Assembly: GCA_025399215.1 (NCBI GenBank)
Contig: MU621159.1
Coordinates: forward strand, 1-64,000
Reading direction: 5' to 3'
Source: Globomyces pollinis-pini
Taxonomy: Eukaryota > Chytridiomycota > Chytridiomycetes > Rhizophydiales > Globomycetaceae
DNA: 64,000 bases
The notes under the pieces are model-generated. The model worked only from the letters and a program-made list of their open reading frames with translations, made no database searches and was not told the origin of the DNA. The translations under genes and the position numbers were made by a program. Positions 10,038 to 21,957 of this stretch are shown in pieces (within the stretch, counting starts at the first letter, position 1; every line of letters starts with the position of its first letter).

Positions 10038-12424
10038 TTACGATTTCCAGTATTCCTTTGTAGCTTTGATATATTGGATGGCGGGAAATACCATTTTGTT
10101 TCCATCTTTAGCAGCTCTGTCCATCAGATATTTATCCCAGACTTCATACAAAGGCAATACAATAAAGTCAATGAATCCCAATTGACATTTACTAACAATC
10201 GTGTTTGTACGATCCATCAATGGCGAAATTGGCAATCCCAGTTTCTTTTCTTCATCGCCCTAGAAAATCATTAATAATGGATTGATACTTGTCGGAAGAA
10301 CTCCGCCATAATCAGACCTGTCCATTTCACGGCTAAGTTGTTTGGCTTGGCAACATTACTAATATCTCCACATTTAATTGCAATATCCATCAACAACTGT
10401 CTAGTTTTGGTATCATTATGATCAAATCCTGTTTAAAGATTAATGCTATGGCTTATTACCATCGGAATTCACTTTGTTTTTGAATTTAGTGATATATTCA
10501 AAATGATTGATCATATCGGTTGCCAATACCATGGATATGACTGAACTTCTAATCGTTTTGACTCTTTCGGCTGGCAATCCTTCAAATATATTACATGAAG
10601 GTTGCTGTAGTAGCTCAAATCCTTTTGCTAAATGATAATTTTCCAGAACCTACTATTTGAATGATATTGGCTTACAGAAATATCATTGTATCGCAATGCT
10701 ATTGGTGACATTGTGGCGATCATAAATCCGTTGTTGTATCCAGGATGATCCACGTCGTGAATTGCAGCAGCTATTACACAAGAGAAGACATCCTACACTC
10801 AGCAGCACATTTTTTTACTTCATCTGTTAAGATACTACGTAAACCCATTGTAGTTATGAAATAATTGATGGCATGTAAAACATCAGTTGCATGGGTTGAG
10901 TTATGATACGTGTTCTCCTGTTGTAGTGATTAGATCAAAACTCTTTATACATTTCGATATGACGATTCTACGCTGGAAAAATACGTATACATTACAAAAG
11001 GTGGAATTCCAAGTTTCTTTTCAAACTCATATTTGTCAAATAATTCCATCCCCAAGTGAACTAAAGGTTTGCCTGAACCATATTACTTGGATCTATTTGT
11101 TACCTCGTGATGTATCTCTTAATGAGAATACATCAAATTCCCATAGATCGACCTTTTCAAGCACCTTTCGCGTTTCGGGTAGTGTTTTACTACAAAATTA
11201 ATCGAAGCAGTTGATTACGTTGTTTCTCCCAAATTCTCAATGCTCCAAATACCTTTTTGGAATGTCAAACTCTCAGATTTGCCATCTTCAGCTGATCCCT
11301 CATTTTCATTTCGATTTGTTATTTCTAAGAGCCATTGACTAACCTCTGATTCCATATCAGTACTTTTCAATTGAGGTTGAAACAACTGAGGAGAGCTCAG
11401 TAAATGCACTACTTGATCCAAACTTCTTATAGTATCTATATCAATATCTAATTTTCAGCCTTAATATTTTCAGTTACCACTGTAAATTTGCAAGTTTCTG
11501 ATCATTCGTATCACATTTGTCATTGGAGAATTTAAATCCAGTTCGCTGATTTTAGCATTTGGAAACCTAGATTGAATATCAATAGAGTAAAGTATTACTG
11601 ACTTAATTCCGATCGTAAAACATTATTATCATCAATTAACTCATTCACCAATTCTTTCCTTTCTTTCAACTCACTACGATAATCACGTTGATGTATTTCT
11701 AATGATAGGAAAGAAACCGATAAAATAACAATTCCAACAACATAGAGAATTTCATCCATTACCAGTAATTCAAAAGGTTTAAAGTAACGACATTCATTTG
11801 TCATATTATTGATAATATAGTTTGTAGGACACGAACATGATTCTGTCACATTCCCACAAGTTTTTGATTCAACTGATTTGTAATTCCAATCCGTTAAATT
11901 CATAACTGTTGGCATAGTACTTGTCAATATCGCATAAACAACTATGTAATAATTTATGTACACAAAATTACTTACAAACAAAACCGATACAGTATGCTTG
12001 TAGTAAACGATGTCCTCTTTGATGATTGATTTGTAAAATAATAGAACTTACACTTGAAAACCAAATAACACCAAATTCTTTATGATATTCATTTGATAAA
12101 TAATGGAATGGAATATACGGCAAGAAAGTAAAGAGTAAATCATAATTTTGTAGGAATTGGAATTTGGTAGTCAAGGTGAATATTTGAATAGATGCGTAAG
12201 CAGTGAAAATATAAATAGGCAATACTTGATACGATATATATGAAATTCCAATGAAATGCGCAATCAAGATTATAATCAAATGAAAAATGTAGTGTAATGA
12301 CATCTGTATACCAATTAGTAGATGTTTCTATTACTTGCTTCAGTGTGATTTTCACAGATCGACTATCTAAAAAGGAACCAGAGGATTTAACTTGAGCATT
12401 TGTATTTGAAATTTTTGAATACAT
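10038..12424 (-). CDS. Transmembrane class I cyclic-nucleotide phosphodiesterase
   Basis: A twelve-exon gene with eleven introns of about 26-34 nt, all GT-AG. The chosen ATG is at 12424; the frame upstream has only a TTG and then a stop. After about 30 residues come six hydrophobic helices, with a Cys-rich loop (TCGNVTESCSCP) before the sixth, then a charged coiled coil (RDYRSELKERKELVNELIDD). The catalytic PDE domain follows: YHNSTHATDVLHA, AAIHDVDHPGYNNGF, LRYNDIS, IKCGDISN, then GLPISPLMDR and SKCQLGFIDFIVLP. The metal-binding His and Asp residues of the HD-fold PDEases are present. It should hydrolyse cAMP and/or cGMP at a membrane; specificity cannot be read. The membrane part may sense or only anchor. 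A cNMP-binding F-box protein lies about 6 kb away. Confidence 0.88.
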
Positions 12425-12634
12425 CTCTTGTTTGTCTAATGATGAAATTTTTACGCGTTGAGACGTGATATAAAATTGTCTCAAACGTAGCTGGATGAAA
12501 CGAAAATATCTCGTTTAAACAGCTTATAAATATGGCAAAATTGAGTTTATAATAATGGTTAAATCAATGAAGCAATTGTTTGTATTATATCATCTATACC
12601 ATATTTTTTTAAAAAACAAATACCAAAGAAGGAT

Positions 12635-15026
12635 TTATGAAGTAAATGGGTTGAATGGATTATGAGCAGTATTTGGTTGACCAAATGAGTTTGTGGTAGA
12701 ATATGCCTGTTGAGTATCCCCAAACGCCATATTATTCTCGGAAAAGACTCCAACTGGTTTTGTGTTCTGTTGAGCAAAAGAAGCAGACATTGCTGTTGGC
12801 ATAGAATATTGTTGTTTGTTCGATTGGAACTGTTGCGATTGAGATCCCATCATTTGATTCGAGGTAGCAAAAGTGGCATTTCCGAATTTAGGGGAAGGGT
12901 TTGAAGCTAATGAAGCATGAAATCCATTAAGAGTTGATGTACCTTGATTTTGCCCAAAGGCATTTGGCATACCTCCAGTATTTGGAAACTGTGATTGTGG
13001 GTTCATGGTATTGTTATTTGTTGCAAATGGATTAATAGTAGCTTTTTGTGCAAACGGATTAGAAGCAGTTGATGGGTTTGATTGTCCCGTTACTTGGGTC
13101 GTCATCATGCTTCCAGTGTTCATTTGGGGAGATGTGATTCCATTCATTTGCGAATTCATCATAAATCCATTATTTATTTGCGGAGACATCATTGAGCTGT
13201 TGAATTGCATATTACTCATGTTGCCATTGTTCATTTGAGGTGAAGTTATTGCAGGACTGTTCGATTTAGTGGTTGCGCGACTTCGGATTTGCATGAAAGG
13301 ATCCACTTCGGCATTCGGGTTGCTGGCTACATTTGGGGTAAAATTATTATTGGTAAATGGTGATGAATTGCCAAAAATACTATCCACACTAAAATCTGTG
13401 GATGCATTATTTGATTGGAAATTTCGATTTCCTTGATTTTGAAACCCAGTGTTTTGTACTGACATGGGCATACCAGTATTTTGCATTGACATTGGCATAG
13501 CCATACCAGTATTTTGCATTGGCATTGACATTCCAGTATTTTGCATTGACATATGCATTCCTGTATTCTGCATACCCATTGGCATAGACATCCCCGTATT
13601 CTGCATCGACATTGCACCTCCGTTATTCATGCCCGTATTTTGCATAGGAATTGGGATTCCTGCAGTTTGCTGGCCACCAAAAGGATTCGAAGAATTTCCT
13701 GAAAAGTTGTTGAAAGGATTTGATTGAGGGGCCGGTACAGATGACACTAAATAATTGGTAGCTTGAAGTTGTTGTTGCACTTCATTCAACATCTGTTGGT
13801 TTCCAGCAACTTGCTTTGCAAATTCATCATTTGTATCCCAAATGTTATTGAACGGCTGGAATTGAGGAGAAGCAGATCGATTGTAAAGCGCTACTTCCTC
13901 TTCAACGGTATTAAAGAAGTCAATCAAAGGTTGCTCTTTCTTTTCCACTTTCTTTTGGACAGGTTCAACATCTAAAAAGAATTAGAGTATTTAACTTAAC
14001 TTACATTTTCCATTCTTTTTATCAATTGCAGCTTGGCGATTAGCATCGAAATCAGAAGAACGAAGGAAATCCTCTAAGGTAACAGCTAAAGAAACGGGAG
14101 GCTAGGAGTCAGTAGTTGCGAATATTACTGATTTGAATTTTGGGATATCCATCATCAACACACTTTTATGCTTTTTTCCGTTTTCGAAAATAGATTCCAT
14201 TTTTTTAGTTTGTTTTACAAACGTCTTATAAATATCAAGAGACTTAGTTGCGTTTGGCTTAGTCATTGTGAAATAGTTTCCTAATATCAGCAATTATAGG
14301 ATTATTTACCTAGCATTTTCACGATAGCTTCATTGACAAGGTGATATAATGCAATCAATTCAGCCAATACAAATCGATATGCTTGCTGTACTACGATACC
14401 AGAAGATATCGATACTTCCCAAGAGCAATTCACAGCAGACTCAATTTGCTTTTGTAATATAATAGTGTTCTTAATCAAGTCCAAATCCTCCATACTTCTA
14501 AACATTGCAATTCCTTCATCTTTTCTCTTTATCCAATCTACTTTCACCTCCCTGTAACTTCCAACTTTTTCCTCTAATAGCCCAGTGTAGCTTTTCAAAT
14601 AAACGGACATTTCAGACCCTGATAGTTAGTTATCAACGATACCTTGGGTTTTGAAAAACGATTGGTATAGAATATCAACGTTTGATACCAAATATCCCAA
14701 CTAAAAATAAATCTAATAGTAATGAAATACCATTCTATCCGAATTTCCTTCTCTAAGAAGCAGATGGATTAAACTCAATGCTTTCATTACAACAATAGGA
14801 CGATCGTCTCTCAATCTATTTCCAATACATTTGAACAATTCAGACATTGATGTTGAATGTGAGTAAGTAGCGTCAATGAGTACTACCATTAATTACAGTC
14901 ACAAACATCTTATATGAGTTTCTTTGAAAGTTCTGGGAACTACATCGTTAAAATCCAATTTTAATACCGTCGGTAGTTAGTCGTTGCACAGCATATTCCT
15001 GTCGTTATCAATGAATAATTTACCAT
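12635..15026 (-). CDS. AP180/CALM-type clathrin adaptor (ANTH) with NPF tail
   Basis: A nine-exon gene with eight introns of 24-33 nt. The ATG (15026-15024) is followed at once by an intron (15023-14999). The ANTH domain is recognisable: HIRLLIDATYSHSTSMSELF, RPIVVMKALSLIHLLLREGN, then YLKSYTGLLEEKVGSYREVK, and LDIYKTFVKQTKKMESIF. ANTH proteins bind phosphoinositides and help form clathrin coats. The tail (single exon, 13948-12635) is low-complexity, rich in Asn, Gln, Met and Ser, with six NPF motifs for EH-domain partners, ending NPFNPFTS. A repeated MQNTGM-like segment lies in the middle. Related to fungal Yap1801/1802 and animal PICALM. The join at the third intron uses an unusual GTTTGT donor. 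Confidence 0.88.
13440..13650 (-). repeat. Coding minisatellite (MQNTGM repeats) in AP180-like gene
   Basis: About eight imperfect copies of a unit encoding MQNTGM plus spacers of Met, Ser and Pro (MSMQNTGMSMP and similar) lie in tandem within the adaptor tail. The repeat keeps the reading frame. Copy number is likely to vary between strains. Confidence 0.8.
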
Positions 15027-15407
15027 TTTATTAGGGAAAGCAAAAATCACAAAGGGTTCCATTTGGGTGTTGCCAACATCATTGGACCCAGAATGAAAAT
15101 TGAACTCTTATCGGTGCCTTCAATCTTTGGTCAGTGATGTGCTAACAAATGTGATTGATTGTATTGGATTTATAAGATTGTATGCTCATTCGTGTCCCTT
15201 TTATTATTCAATAATTCACAGTTAACCTGTTAATGCTACAGTTTAAATTAATTTCATTCATTCAATAGTTTACAGAAGAAGCACTGAAGAATCAGTTACC
15301 AACTTTCATACTCGTAATTAAACGCGATGCATAAACAAAAAATAAAACAATCATTCAATTCAGTATATTTGTTATTCAGGCATCCAAACCCACGCATTCT
15401 GCTCAAT
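15027..15407. other. Intergenic, about 380 bp
   Basis: Lies between the 3' end of the TTC39-like gene and the ATG of the AP180-like gene, both minus strand. It should hold the AP180 promoter and the TTC39 terminator. AATAAA-like sequences occur near 15340. No other feature was seen. Confidence 0.4.
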
Positions 15408-17766
15408 CTAATCTTCATCTGAGTGGTCTTCTTCCCCTTCCTGTCCTTCACTAACCTGTCCCTGTAACGCTTCAATTAAGTTCAGTTTAGAAAAGGCATT
15501 GTGGATTCTCATATGCAAACTACTTTCCATACTAGCTTTTCGTTTCTGTTTACCGGCTTCATCATCAGAGTAACCTCCATTTAATGCAGCTTGGAATTCT
15601 AATCTGGCTTTGCTATACTGACCCCGACGAATATGTAAACTACCGAGCTCATAACGTGCAAACGGTAGAATCCAATGATCGTACTCTATTTGATCGGCTT
15701 GTAATGCAATAAACTCCAATTGACGAACAGAGTAGTTTAACATGGCTTCTTGTCCTTCAGAGATTTTTTGCTTAAATAGTTCACATTCTGGGACAAGCAT
15801 TGAAGAATTTGGGATTGCTATTTCTCTTGTCGCTAATCCTTTAAAGAAACGAGCTAGACATAAATCATCGTAGTAAGTTTCGTATGGAATTTCAGTGTCA
15901 TTTTCGTTTGCCGCATCGACCTTCCAGCGACTCTGCTGATCGTCTAAATCCTCCAATATTGTATCCAATTCTTGTACAATTTCTTTCAATCTATCTTCGG
16001 GAATTAAATCGAATCCATTCCACATGTATAGAATTTCTAGTCCTGGTATTAATAGTCGCTCATTCTGAATGAAATACTTTCTTGCTTTACGAGCTACAAA
16101 TTTCTGTTTGATTAAATAATCACTATTATACCTGTTTTCATTAATGATTTTATCACAGTACCTCTAATGGTATGGATTTACCTGCAACCTTCTTCAAATG
16201 TTTAGGAACTTCTTTCATGATATCTGCAATTTGAGATTTGAATTTGATTGGGTCTGCGCAATATAAAAATGTTCCTTTAAGGTAAAGATAAATGGATTTA
16301 GACCACTTATTCTCTTTGTAAAGAATATCAGCATATTCAGCAGCTTTTTCCCATTTGCCAATAGCAGCATGACATACTGCTAATTCCCAAAAACAAACAT
16401 GTGCAAGTTGTCTCCAATCTTTCTGAATGGTAACCACTCTATTGAAGTCTTCAATAGCTTGTGTAATATTCCTTTGAGATTGGGATAACTTTCCTTTGAA
16501 GATTAAATAAAGAAAAGAATTTGGGTGATTGGTCAAGTTGATGTCCATCATTTTGGTAGCATGAGGAACATCACATCCAGGTAATTGAACCATAGTTGCC
16601 TTTTTCGTTACCAAATCAGTATACTTACCAAAACAATATGATAAGTATGCAGTATTATATCACACAAAAACTTTCTTGTTCCAGGACTTGCTTCAACTGG
16701 CACTTGATCTGAAAACATATCGATCACTACTTTCTTTTTCTTTACTACAGCAGATGGCGAAGCTACCTCCAAACCACTCCATTGAGCTCCTAATGCCAAG
16801 CATTTCATTCCAAAATCACGATGACCTAAATCTTCAACCATTAATTTTGGTTACCACCAAACCCAATCATTTCAAAAATCCTCAATAATTTTTGTGGTAA
16901 AATAGAAAGCATAAGATTGAAGGCGCCCATCCCCAAATATACACCAGTAACAAAATGAGAATCAATATCATGTTCCAACAACCCTTCCTTTCCTTCAGTT
17001 TCGACGATTTTTTGTAAATACTTGTAGCAAATCTTATAAACAGAGTATGAATGACGAATAGCCATTGCTGTCGAATTTAGTCAATTAGCTTACCATCTTT
17101 CATAAAGGTCACCATATTGGCTTCGGTAATTAGTGAGAGTACTGCCTTGAGCAAATACGATTCAGCAAACTAAAGTTTCAATTATACATTATGTGCAAGT
17201 ACAATGATTTCAGCATGTTTCTGATATCGTGTCATTGAGCTCAACGTTTCCAGTTTAGTTTTTTCTGAGCTCCCAAACACCATTCCAGAGAAAGAACTCA
17301 TAAAGGACTGTTCTTTACGAAGATAAGAACTAGCTTCAACCTATATACGAAAGGAAAAATTAAGCAACGAGATAAAATACTGTGTTTTTCAATGAGTCCA
17401 TTGCGTATTGAATGTCTTGAGAATCAAACTAAACTCGATCAACATAACAATAATAAGGTTACAGTCATCACTCCCTTTAACACCGCCAAAACAGCGGTTC
17501 CATGTGTGTGATACAGAGTCTTGCCATATTTTGTTTGAAGCAACTTTTCAGCCTAAATTGATAGGTCAATAATAAATCTTCAAACTCACTTGATTGACTT
17601 TAGAATTCAAAAACAATTTGATTGCTTCGATCAGTTCGTCAATATCCTCATCTAGCGTTTGTTCTCCTGTACTCAACATCACCTTTAGATCTTTCTTTTG
17701 TAATTTAATACTGGGGATTGTTGGTGATACTGCTTCCTCTACACCTTCAAAATCATCATCAGACAT
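15408..17766 (-). CDS. TTC39/Iml2-family TPR protein
   Basis: A multi-exon gene with about eight small introns and an ATG at 17766. The product matches the TTC39 (animals) and Iml2 (fungi) family in order: an acidic N-terminus, HAEIIFAESYLLKAVL (after removal of a 33-nt intron), a conserved Gly-rich LLRIFEMIGFGG, then TPR-like helices (FLYLIFKGKLSQSQRNITQA, HVCFWELAVCHAAIGKWEKA) and C-terminal TPRs with ARYELGSLHIRRGQYSKARL. Yeast Iml2 is linked to lipid-droplet and inclusion-body clearance; the molecular role is not settled. The gene is divergent from the cNMP/F-box gene. Confidence 0.85.
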
Positions 17767-18175
17767 CTTAGTGATATGCTTTTTACGATTGACTTATAAA
17801 AACTCGTAAAATAAATGGATCGATCATCCGTGACTTCAGTGGTCACACCACAATGACCAACGGTCTGTTTGGAATAACCTTGCTAATCAAGTAAAATTGA
17901 TTCGAGTTTTACATAAATGAGTAACATTAGTGCATTAATTAGATTATCTTGAGAGTCCCATAAATCTCACCTGAAATGTGTTCATCTTACTTTCCATGTA
18001 TTATGCTTGCATTAAAGATAATATATTATCAGTACTTTAATCTCCTATAATATTTAATTTGCATCTAAAAATCCAAGGTTCCAGGTTTTCCACCCCAACT
18101 TACAAATTTCCACGCTTGCAAAAACAAGAAACAGCGTGTTTTGTAAAGTTTACCAAACTATTATATTTTTATATT
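17767..18175. promoter_or_regulatory. Divergent promoter region
   Basis: About 410 bp between two genes transcribed away from each other, so it should contain both promoters. It is AT-rich. No single motif stands out. Confidence 0.4.
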
Positions 18176-20535
18176 ATGAATGTTATAAGCAATCCGACAT
18201 TGTCAAATAATACAGCTACTTCGAAACGAATCAAAGTATACACTTTGCAAGAAGTAGAAGAATTAACACCAACTGAACAAGGTAACCAAGAAGATTTACT
18301 TAATGAAAGATATTGATGATGATGAAAATGAAATTCATATCAATGTAGTATCATCAGTTTCTGATGCTCCAACATTAAGTGAAAGTCCTTTTCGTGAATC
18401 TCCAGCAGATATTGATTTTCCAAGCATTCCTGTAGAGATTAAATCATTAATCCACACACTTCCTTTTTTCAGTGAATGCTCAGAATCTACCAGATTTGTT
18501 GATGAAATTTCCAAAGTTCTAAGTATGAGGAAATACTGTACGGGGGATCGTGTCATTCGACAAGGAGATTCAGCTAGAGCAATGTTTTTTGTTATAAAAG
18601 TAAAATCGATTTCTTTTAATGGTTAGGGAAGAGTTAAGGTTATTAGTGAAGATGGTGAAGTTGAAATTGCAGAGTTATCTACTGGAAGTTACTGTAAGAT
18701 ATCAATCACATAGAAGTTTTGTTCTAATTTCTTTTATAATCAGTTTAATCATTTGGTTTACTCGCTATTCTTCTTCTTCTTGTTTGATTTTCTAACATTA
18801 TAGTTGGTGAAATTGGAATAATGTACGATGTGAAACGAACAGCAAACGTGGTCGCGAAAACGAATTGTACACTAATCGTGCTGACGGCGGAGAAAGTAAA
18901 TCTGATTTTAGAATCGTTTCCTGAAATTAAACAATCTATGAAAGAAAATGCCCAGGAACGCATGATTTCTCTCGCAGATGAATACAATAAAACTGGAAAA
19001 TCAGTCAATCTTGATATACAAAGATATGTGGATGAATTTAAACTGGTATTACTTCATATATTGAATATTAGGATACCAAAAGAACACATACAATTGATAC
19101 CATCAAAGATTTGAAGGTTGTTGTGCTGGAAGAGCCAGAAGAGAATGATGAAGAAGAAGATTTGTACGTTCCGCCAATAGCCAGTAGAGAAAAATCACAA
19201 GAGTATTTATCTGTTGCTGGATCACTAAGCAAGCGATTAACGGAAAAACGAAGAGCATCGGTGGCCGTTTGGTCTGATGCCAAACTAATGCAATTTGCTC
19301 AAAACGTGGTTACGCAAGCATCTATAAAGGAATCTCGATTCGCTGGTAGTAACATGTTATTGAATGACGATACAAATTCCATTCTGGCATCTACTTTGTC
19401 ATTGGCACAACTGGATCAATGCCAAGAGATTGGATTATTCAAAGTTAAACCAGAACTTATTACACAGATAATTCAACAGTTGGATTTACAAACAATACTT
19501 AAATTACGGCTTGTGTCCAAATCTTTTTCAACGATCGCACATGCTAGTTTAAATAGAGTGAACTTAAGTCCTTGGTCGAAAACATTAACGGATAAGCATT
19601 TGCTTCGTTTGATGAGTTTTGCTGGTCAATACGTTCAAAATTTGTCACTGAAGAATTGCTGGGGACTGCGAGACGGCGGTTTAGCAGATATGGCACGGTA
19701 CAGTACCAAGTTAACGTCACTCAACTTGTCTGGAGTTTGGGAACTTACCGATATGGGGCTGTTGAAAGTAGCAGAGGTATCACAGTTTTTACAATCAATG
19801 GATCTAAGCAATTGCAAGAAAATCACAGACACTGGGATGATTGGATTTTTACAACAAGCAAAAAGTCTTAAGCGATTAAATGTTGGATTTTGTAAGAACT
19901 TATCAGCAAAGATGATGGATCATATTGCTTGGGTCAACTTAACAGAAATTAATCTACCTCGTTGCACTGGAATAAACGATACTGGATTTAATCACTGGCT
20001 GAATCCATTACCGACTGCAATGTGTGAATTAGCGTTGGGAACCTTAACCTTTTCATTGGAAGACATTAATTTAAGTGATTGTTCGTTTTTAAGTGATTCA
20101 ACTATTCAAGTACTTGGCAAACAATGTCCTCAACTAAAACGACTCTGCCTCTCTTTTTGTTGTTCATTAACTGAAAAATTCGCAACGTATATATCAGAAG
20201 GGTGCCCGTTCATTCAAACGTTGGATGTCAGTTATTGTGGTGGAGCAATGACAGATAATGCTACTTTAGTGCTGGCTCAGGGACTACCGAAACTAAAAGA
20301 ATTAGGAATGCGAGGATGCGTGCAATTGACTGATTTAGGAATGGAACATCTGGCTACACACGCGCTGGCATTGGAAACAGTCAACTTCACCCAATGTAAG
20401 AACGTTTCGGCGACTATTTGCAAAAAACTTGGCATTCGATGGAGAACTGTTAGTCACCAAGTATACGAAAGTGGATTTCAGGTGGTTGAAGAAAACTCTC
20501 ATAATAGAATTCGAGCAACTTCTAATCTGTATTAA
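18176..20535 (+). CDS. cNMP-binding / F-box / LRR protein
   Basis: A five-exon gene. The start is taken as the ATG at 18176; upstream codons in frame lack an ATG. After an acidic region comes a cyclic-nucleotide-binding domain (FFSECSESTRFVDEIS, GDRVIRQGDSARAMFFVIK, GRVKVISEDGEVEIAEL, YFGEIGIMYDVKRTANVVA). It lacks an obvious PBC Arg of the GExAL..RAA type (reads MYDVKRTA), so ligand binding is uncertain. An acidic linker leads to an F-box (LFKVKPELITQIIQQL, LRLVSKSF) and then about ten leucine-rich repeats of the Cys-containing AMN1/FBXL type (LTSLNLSGVWELTDMGL and so on). This predicts an SCF substrate receptor possibly gated by a cyclic nucleotide. Introns are 28, 27, about 112 and 26 nt. 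Confidence 0.85.
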
Positions 20536-20712
20536 ATAAACGCTTTGCAATTTAAAATTTGAACATATAGCAGGAATCAGCAACACCGATTAATAACCAG
20601 AGTATTATGTAGAGCATGATTGTATTTGAAGAGCGTTTTAATCATTGCTGTTTTTCCACTGGTCATTCAGTTGCTTTACTGAGATGAATGATCCTGGTGT
20701 AACTCACATGAG

Positions 20713-20720
20713 TATATAAA
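20713..20720 (+). promoter_or_regulatory. TATA box of the aldo-keto reductase gene
   Basis: TATATAAA with its TATAAA core 41 bp before the ATG at 20756. The same spacing recurs at many other genes in the window. Confidence 0.6.
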
Positions 20721-20755
20721 TGGATCAAAATAGGTACAATCCGGAATAATTCAAA

Positions 20756-21815
20756 ATGTCAATGGAATATCGTTTCTTGGGAAACAGTGGGTTGAAAGTA
20801 TCTGTGCTCTCGTTGGGAGGTTGGGTAACGTACGGAAAACAGGTTGGAAATGATGCTACATTTGAATGCATGGAAGCTGCATACAACGCTGGCATTAATT
20901 TCTTTGATACTGCAGAAGTATACGCTAATGGAGAGTCCGAGAGAGTGATGGGTCAGGCCATTAAGAAGTTCAACTGGAGTCGCACAAGTTTGGTTATTTC
21001 AACTAAGATCTACTGGGGAGGTTCTGGTGTAAATGACAAGGGTCTTTCTCGAAAACATATCATTGAAGGACTGAAGGCATCATTGAAGAGGTTGGAATTG
21101 GTATATCATTTTGTGTTAATGTATAGGATTATGTGGATCTGGTATACGCTCACCGTCCTGATGACTTGACACCAATGGAAGAAATTGTTCGCGCATTTAA
21201 TTGGTGCATCGAGCAAGGTCTGGCATTCTACTGGGGTACCAGTGAATGGAGTGCGGAGCAATTAACTGATGCTTGTAGAGTTGCAGATCAGTTAGGATTG
21301 ATTCGACCTCTTATGGAACAACCACAGTACAACATGTTCCATCGAGAACGATTTGAAAAGGAATATGAACCGCTTTATCGTAAATTCAAATTGGGAACCA
21401 CTATCTGGTCACCACTTGCCAGTGGGATTTTAACTGGAAAGTATTTATCCGATATTCCAGCCGATTCTCGTTTGGCTCTCGATGATCCTATCATGAAAAG
21501 AATTGCAGGTTCTTTAAAAACAGATGAGGTAACATAAAACCTTCCGTTAACACTTAGGGTCTAGCTAAATCCGAAAAGGTGCGCAAATTAATGGTCATTG
21601 CAAAGGAGTTGGATTGTACCGTAGCACAGCTTGCACTCGCCTGGTGTGTGAAGAATCCAAATGTATCCAGTGTGATTACTGGGGCCAGTCGTGTATCACA
21701 AGTTACTGAAAATATCGCTTGTTTGAAAGTTGTGCCTAAGTTGACTAAGGAGATCATGGATCGAATTGATGTCATATTGGATAACGCTCCAGTCTTACCA
21801 ATTGCTCGATTTTAA
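20756..21815 (+). CDS. Aldo-keto reductase, Kv-channel beta-subunit type
   Basis: Three exons with introns of 26 nt (21101-21126) and 29 nt (21529-21557) give 334 residues, the size of the AKR6 (Kv-beta/YghZ) family. Features seen: [33 protein letters not shown] (catalytic Asp and Tyr), [10 protein letters not shown] (catalytic Lys), [40 protein letters not shown] and [16 protein letters not shown] (NADPH contacts). Family members reduce aldehydes with NADPH, and animal homologues bind potassium channels. There is no N-terminal inactivation peptide. TATATAAA lies at 20713-20720, about 41 bp before the ATG. Confidence 0.93.
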
Positions 21816-21957
21816 GAGATTCAATAAATATATTGCATTCTAATACATGGCAGTTGAGTAAATATGCTTGTTAATTTGCATCTATTTCGATTCACGTTGA
21901 GAATCCCTTGTCAAAGGGTGATTTTATTCTTTGTTTTTTCGTGATATTCGTTCGTTC

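Noticed and set aside
10038..12424. Rhodopsin-phosphodiesterase
   Set aside because: Only six helices are visible and no convincing retinal-binding Lys helix precedes the coiled coil.
12425..12484. Upstream extension of the phosphodiesterase frame to 12484
   Set aside because: It begins with TTG, not ATG, and a stop lies upstream; the first ATG in frame is at 12424. Several other frames likewise open only with TTG or GTG and were trimmed.
13327..13727. Cys/Ile-rich frames on both strands in the AP180-like tail
   Set aside because: Shadows of the MQNTGM minisatellite; the NPF-containing frame continues the conserved ANTH domain.
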